From assembly GCA_964394665.1 (NCBI GenBank), contig CAYMYN010000001.1, positions 186,001 to 250,000 of the forward strand: a DNA stretch of 64,000 nucleotides. The letters run 5' to 3'. The position numbers were made by a program, and so were the translations under genes. Positions 60,787 through 64,000 of this stretch are shown piece after piece. The notes below the pieces were generated by a model that was not told the origin of the DNA, ran no database searches, and saw nothing but the letters and a program-made list of their open reading frames with translations. The DNA comes from CAYMYN01 sp964394665. GTDB taxonomy: Bacteria; Planctomycetota; UBA1135; GCA-002686595. Position 1 is the first letter of the stretch. The number at the start of each line of letters is the position of its first letter.

Positions 60787-61763
60787 CCCCGGTCCAGCGA
60801 GCGAGGAACGCCGAGTCGACGCAGGCGCGACGACGGCATGCCGCTCAGAGTGTGAGAGTCTTCGAGCACTCTCGGTACGGCCGGCTTGCCGGCCGTCCAA
60901 AGAGCGATCTGAGAGGCCATCTGGAAGGTCTGCTCTGCGTCCGTTCCGGGTCCGCTCGATTTTTCTCGGCCTCTCAGAGTGTGAGAAGAATTCGAGCACT
61001 CTCGGTACGGCCGGCTTGCCGGCCGTCCAAAGGGCGTTCTGAGAGGCCGTCTGGATGGTCTGCTCTGGGTCCGTTCCGGGTCTGCTCGATTTTTTCTCGG
61101 CCTCTCAGGGGGGTGGATCGAGAAGCGAGCTTCGGTGTCTCCCCTCGCCACGGGGCAGCCGGCACGCAGCGGGTGCTGCTCCTCGAGCGGGCATTCGCCC
61201 TCCTCAGGCATCACGTTGCGGGACCCCCGGTAGTTGCAGCGCACCATGTCGAGGGAGAGCCCGGTGCGAGGGTCGCCGAGGTTCTCGACGAAGTCGCGCG
61301 TCCAGTGCCGGGAGCCGTCCGAGAGGTCTTGGACCAGCACCGCCACACCGTCGCGCGCGAGACACTCGTCCGGACACACGACGACCCGCAGCACCGCCAC
61401 CCGCTTGGGGACGATCTCGAGACGCAGGAGCCGACCGGGAAGGTGCAGGAGGTGCGAGCGTGCTCCGACATCCTCGGCCCACGTGTTCAGCCGGATCGTC
61501 CAAGCCTCGTCCACGGTTGCAGTCTCGGGAGCCCGGCCCGCATCGGCAGCGTGGTGCTCGAGCCTCGACACGTTGCCGCCAAGCACCTCGCGCAGGATCG
61601 CGGAGTGGTCCCCTTGGAAGGTCGCGATCACGAGCTCCTCCGAGACGTTCGTGTCCCACACGTCGAAGGAGACGACCGTCGTCTCCCCTTCGGCCCCCGC
61701 ATCGATCAGGCGTGCATCACCCGAGACCAAGAGTCGCAGCAGTTCGTCGCGCGGCGTCAGCAT
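60753..61763 (-). CDS. Hypothetical protein, C-terminus running into tandem repeats
   Basis: The first about 215 codons read as a normal soluble protein (SFDVWDTNVSEELVIATFQGDHSAILREVLGG; LEIVPKRVAVLRVVVCPDECLARDGVAVLVQDL; TGLSLDMVRCNYRGSRN). I do not recognise the family. From about residue 215 the frame reads Arg/Ser-rich repeat-derived sequence over the tandem repeats (60844-61107) and then overlaps the 3' end of the GHKL ATPase gene by 34 bp. The original stop may have been lost by repeat insertion, so the given end is only the open-frame end. No ribosome binding site is clear; the ATG at 61763 is the first. Confidence 0.5.
   Translation of the reverse strand: MLTPRDELLRLLVSGDARLIDAGAEGETTVVSFDVWDTNVSEELVIATFQGDHSAILREVLGGNVSRLEHHAADAGRAPETATVDEAWTIRLNTWAEDVGARSHLLHLPGRLLRLEIVPKRVAVLRVVVCPDECLARDGVAVLVQDLSDGSRHWTRDFVENLGDPRTGLSLDMVRCNYRGSRNVMPEEGECPLEEQHPLRAGCPVARGDTEARFSIHPPERPRKNRADPERTQSRPSRRPLRTPFGRPASRPYRECSNSSHTLRGREKSSGPGTDAEQTFQMASQIALWTAGKPAVPRVLEDSHTLSGMPSSRLRRLGVPRSLDRGQAPRPRASPR
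60844..61107. repeat. Two tandem imperfect ~130-bp repeats with internal palindromes
   Basis: CTCAGAGTGTGAGA appears at 60844 and 60973, TTCGAGCACTCTCGGTACGG at 60861 and 60991, and the following about 100 bp are also duplicated with few changes (GTCCGTTCCGGG, TCTCGGCCTCTCAG). Each unit holds ACGGCCGGC-TT-GCCGGCCGT (60877-60896, 61007-61026), a perfect 9-bp hairpin. TCTGAGAGGCC and GGCCTCTCAGA (60908-60918, 60968-60978) form further inverted pairs. A third, partial unit begins near 61096. Confidence 0.8.
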
Positions 61764-61926
61764 CGGAAGTAGGAGCCGGGTAGGACGGAGTCAGCGCCCG
61801 TGGGAGCGTGCGCTCCCCATTCCCTCGCGGATCCTACCCCGACGAGGGTCGTGGCCCCGGTGCCATGTCGGGGCTCGGCGGGTTCGCGGCCACCGGCGCC
61901 CGCGGAGAGACACTCCAGCGGCCAGC

Positions 61927-63690
61927 TCAGGGACCGAAGTCGATCGCGTAGGCGTTCGAGGTGTTCCTGATTCCCTCGCAGGGCAGTGGGTTGAGCGGGT
62001 CGCGGAACCAGAGCTGGAAGTGGCGCGTCTCGCCGGAAACCCAACCACCGAGCGTGCCCAGACCCGGGCCCCAGGAGGCGGTTCCCTGGGCGTCGACGTT
62101 GCGGACACCCAGCCGCTGGAGACTCCCGCCGACGCAGCGCAGGCCATCCCCGAAGTGGATGCCGCTGCCACCGTTCAGCGCGTTGACGCCGGCGAGGAGG
62201 ACCCCCACCTGGCCGGAGGGCATGTTTTCGCCGCGCAGGACGAGGTCGTTCGCCGTCAGCGAGTCCGTGCCCTTCGCACGCAGACGCGCGCCGAGCCCGG
62301 TCGAGTTGGCGCAGCCTCGCCCAGCGCCGCCGGCGTTGCCGCAGGGACAGGCGGTGCCGCTGCCATCGCCGAAACAGAAGTCCGAGCCCGGCCCGGTGTC
62401 GCAGCCGCGCCAGGCGGCGATGGGGCTGTCGCCGGACGGAGAGCTGGTGAACTCGCCGCCCACGATCAGGCTCGCTGCGCCCGATCCGTCGTCGTACTCG
62501 GTCAGGGCCCGAGGCGGTCCATTGAGTCCCGCGCCGAGCGCCGACCAGGCTGCTCCGTCCCACTTGGCGATCCGGTTGGCGGCCACGCCTCCGGCCGTCG
62601 TGAAGATGCCGCCCGCGTACAGCGCTGGACCGCCGCCGCTGCCGTCATCGAAGACGCCGAGGGAGAGGACCGCCGTGTTCGGACCGGGAGCTCCAGGGAT
62701 CGACCAGGCAACGCCGTCCCATCGGGCGAGCGTCGCGAAAGGCCATGAGCCCGGGATGTCGAGGGCGAACGCGCCGCCTGCGTAGAGCGCCGGACCGCTG
62801 CCGTCGTCGAACACCTGGAGGGCCAGAGGACCGGACATGGGGTAGAAGCTCACCAGCCCGGCCCTGGCCCAGGCGGTTCCGTCCCAGCGCACCAGGGCTG
62901 CGCCTTCAGGGCCCCCGAAGTGGATCTCGTCGCCCCCCACGTAGAGGGCGGGGCCGGAGCCGTCATCGAAAACGGCCGCGGTCAGTGCCAGGCCATTCAC
63001 GCCGGCCCCCACCTGCGACCAGGAGACGCCGTCCCACTTCGCGACGTTGTTCGCCGGCGGAGAGGAAGAGCTCGAGTGGGAGAACGTCCCCACGGCGAAG
63101 AGGGCGGGTCCGCCTCCCAAGCCGTCATCGTAGGTCACCAGTACCCGCACACTCGTGGAGGAGCTGGTGGTGATCCCGCCCCCCAGGGCTGACCAGGCCG
63201 TTCCATCCCAGCGCGCGACCTTGCCCACCGTCACTCCGCCCGCGATGACGAACTGGCCGCCGGCGTAGAGCGCCGGACCGGCCCCGGAGCCATCGTCGTG
63301 CACGACGAGCGTGTGAACCGTGCTGCTCATCCCGCTTCCCAGCGGAGACCAGGACGTCCCGTCCCACTTCGCGATCCGGTTCGCCGCGACGCCTCCGATG
63401 CTCGTGAAGCTCCCTCCGGCGTAGAGCGCGGGACCGCCTCCGCTGCCGTCGTCGTGGACCAGCAGCGCGAAGATACTCCCCGCGTTCGCGCCGAAGGTCG
63501 GAACCCAGTCGGGAATGCAGGTCGTGAGCTGCTGTGGCCCGCTGCCGCCCGAGTGCGAGCCCGCGGCCTGGCCCGGTGCGGGGGGAGCCGTGGAGGCCGC
63601 CGCCGTCAGCGCCGGTTGCAACGCTCCCGAGCTGGACGCCTGGGGCGCGGCGAGGGTGAGCAGGAGCTGGGGAAGGACCAGGGCGATCAT
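61927..63690 (-). CDS. Secreted beta-propeller protein with the shared Cys-rich C-terminal module
   Basis: A 587-residue exported protein. Signal peptide about 1-15 (ALVLPQLLLTLAAPQAS). Residues about 60-430 form at least seven repeats of about 45 residues with the pattern HDDGSGxGPALYAGGxF ... GGVxxNRIAKWDGxxWSxLGxG, typical of a kelch/Rax2-like propeller. Residues from about 440 form the Cys-rich module FCFGDGSGTACPCGNAGGAGRGCANS, then the sandwich with GLRCVGGSLQRLG and FQLWFRDPLNPLPC, as in 44744-47119. Function unknown; surface or extracellular location likely. The C-terminal module is probably a targeting or attachment unit. Confidence 0.85.
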   Translation of the reverse strand: MIALVLPQLLLTLAAPQASSSGALQPALTAAASTAPPAPGQAAGSHSGGSGPQQLTTCIPDWVPTFGANAGSIFALLVHDDGSGGGPALYAGGSFTSIGGVAANRIAKWDGTSWSPLGSGMSSTVHTLVVHDDGSGAGPALYAGGQFVIAGGVTVGKVARWDGTAWSALGGGITTSSSTSVRVLVTYDDGLGGGPALFAVGTFSHSSSSSPPANNVAKWDGVSWSQVGAGVNGLALTAAVFDDGSGPALYVGGDEIHFGGPEGAALVRWDGTAWARAGLVSFYPMSGPLALQVFDDGSGPALYAGGAFALDIPGSWPFATLARWDGVAWSIPGAPGPNTAVLSLGVFDDGSGGGPALYAGGIFTTAGGVAANRIAKWDGAAWSALGAGLNGPPRALTEYDDGSGAASLIVGGEFTSSPSGDSPIAAWRGCDTGPGSDFCFGDGSGTACPCGNAGGAGRGCANSTGLGARLRAKGTDSLTANDLVLRGENMPSGQVGVLLAGVNALNGGSGIHFGDGLRCVGGSLQRLGVRNVDAQGTASWGPGLGTLGGWVSGETRHFQLWFRDPLNPLPCEGIRNTSNAYAIDFGP

Positions 63691-64000
63691 GTCTGCACCT
63701 CATGGGGAAGGAGGATGAAGAGCGACTCGGGAACCGGGCCGACGAGCGGCGTGGCCCCCGCCACGCTTCCCCGCATCGGATCCCTGCTCCACGTAGAGAA
63801 CACCCGGGGCCGCGAACGGGAAAGGAACACTCGGGCTTTCTCGCCCCCACCCCGCTCGTAGGGCTCCCAGGGCCGGCCTCTCGCCCCAGAACCCCGAGGC
63901 CGTCCTCGGCGAGGTAGGCTCGCCACCCGCGCCCTGGCCAAGACCGCGCCGACTCGAAGGCGCCGACGATCGAACCCCATGAAGGCTGCACACTGCCTCA
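63691..64000. other. Unassigned 310 bp at window edge
   Basis: Only short open frames without coding character are present on either strand. The start of the propeller gene lies at 63690, so this stretch should hold its promoter; no -35/-10 box stands out in the GC-rich sequence. A gene beginning beyond 64000 cannot be judged. Confidence 0.5.

Noticed and set aside
60844..61107. CRISPR array
   Set aside because: Only two long (about 130 bp) direct units without unique spacers; no cas gene near.

Overview
The window is about 64 kb of very GC-rich DNA (roughly 70% by eye) with one 10-base assembly gap (31561-31570). The gene content points to an uncultured or little-studied member of the Planctomycetota. 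It holds two pairs of planctomycete-type secreted proteins (a cytochrome-c-like PSCyt1/DUF1549/DUF1553 protein followed by a DUF1501 protein), a large serine/threonine kinase with a TPR-like tail, a DUF6288 fragment, and two secreted proteins sharing a Cys-rich C-terminal module (CFGD...CPC...GCANS) that I associate with the Poly30/Saltatorellus-like clade. The species assignment is inference; no rRNA or tRNA gene is visible.

Layout. 1-6137 (minus strand): the start of a glutamate dehydrogenase gene, a caspase-like protease translationally coupled to a lipoprotein, and an AI-2E-type membrane protein. 6404-10341 (plus): a tightly packed three-gene module of a coiled-coil protein, a DUF6384-like membrane protein and a second coiled-coil protein. 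10386-13990: an accessory stretch with lower GC, a truncated DUF6288 gene, a carboxypeptidase-regulatory-like secreted protein and a Cys-rich gene that looks frameshifted. 14007-21161: a membrane protein, a TPR/alpha-beta-hydrolase-like protein and the first PSD1-DUF1501 pair. 21199-23458: small hypotheticals and an AAA_14/DUF4143 ATPase behind an AT-rich palindrome. 23581-30755 (minus): an EF-hand protein, a thioredoxin lipoprotein, a DUF883/holin-X/small protein operon and the second PSD1-DUF1501 pair. 31023-34864: a gene cut by the gap, an SDR oxidoreductase and a K+/H+ antiporter. 35031-38798: a complete Mla/MCE-type lipid transport operon (STAS-MlaE permease, MlaF ATPase, MCE protein, PqiC-like lipoprotein). 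The lipoprotein gene carries an in-frame 174-bp inverted-repeat insertion. 38824-47119: mixed housekeeping and envelope genes. 47326-53302: the kinase gene and, at its 3' end, a two-gene cassette flanked by 31-bp perfect direct repeats. 53330-63690: DNA polymerase X, an S9 peptidase, a SigZ-like sigma factor with a DUF2703 lipoprotein, a GHKL ATPase, a tandem-repeat region and a beta-propeller secreted protein.

The best candidate for an undescribed system is the cassette at 50515-53271. An AAA_14/DUF4143-type ATPase and a Schlafen AlbA_2-type protein overlap by ATGA and sit between a duplicated copy of the last codons of the kinase gene, as expected for a small, integrase-less mobile element. 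A function in defence or genetic conflict is inference only.
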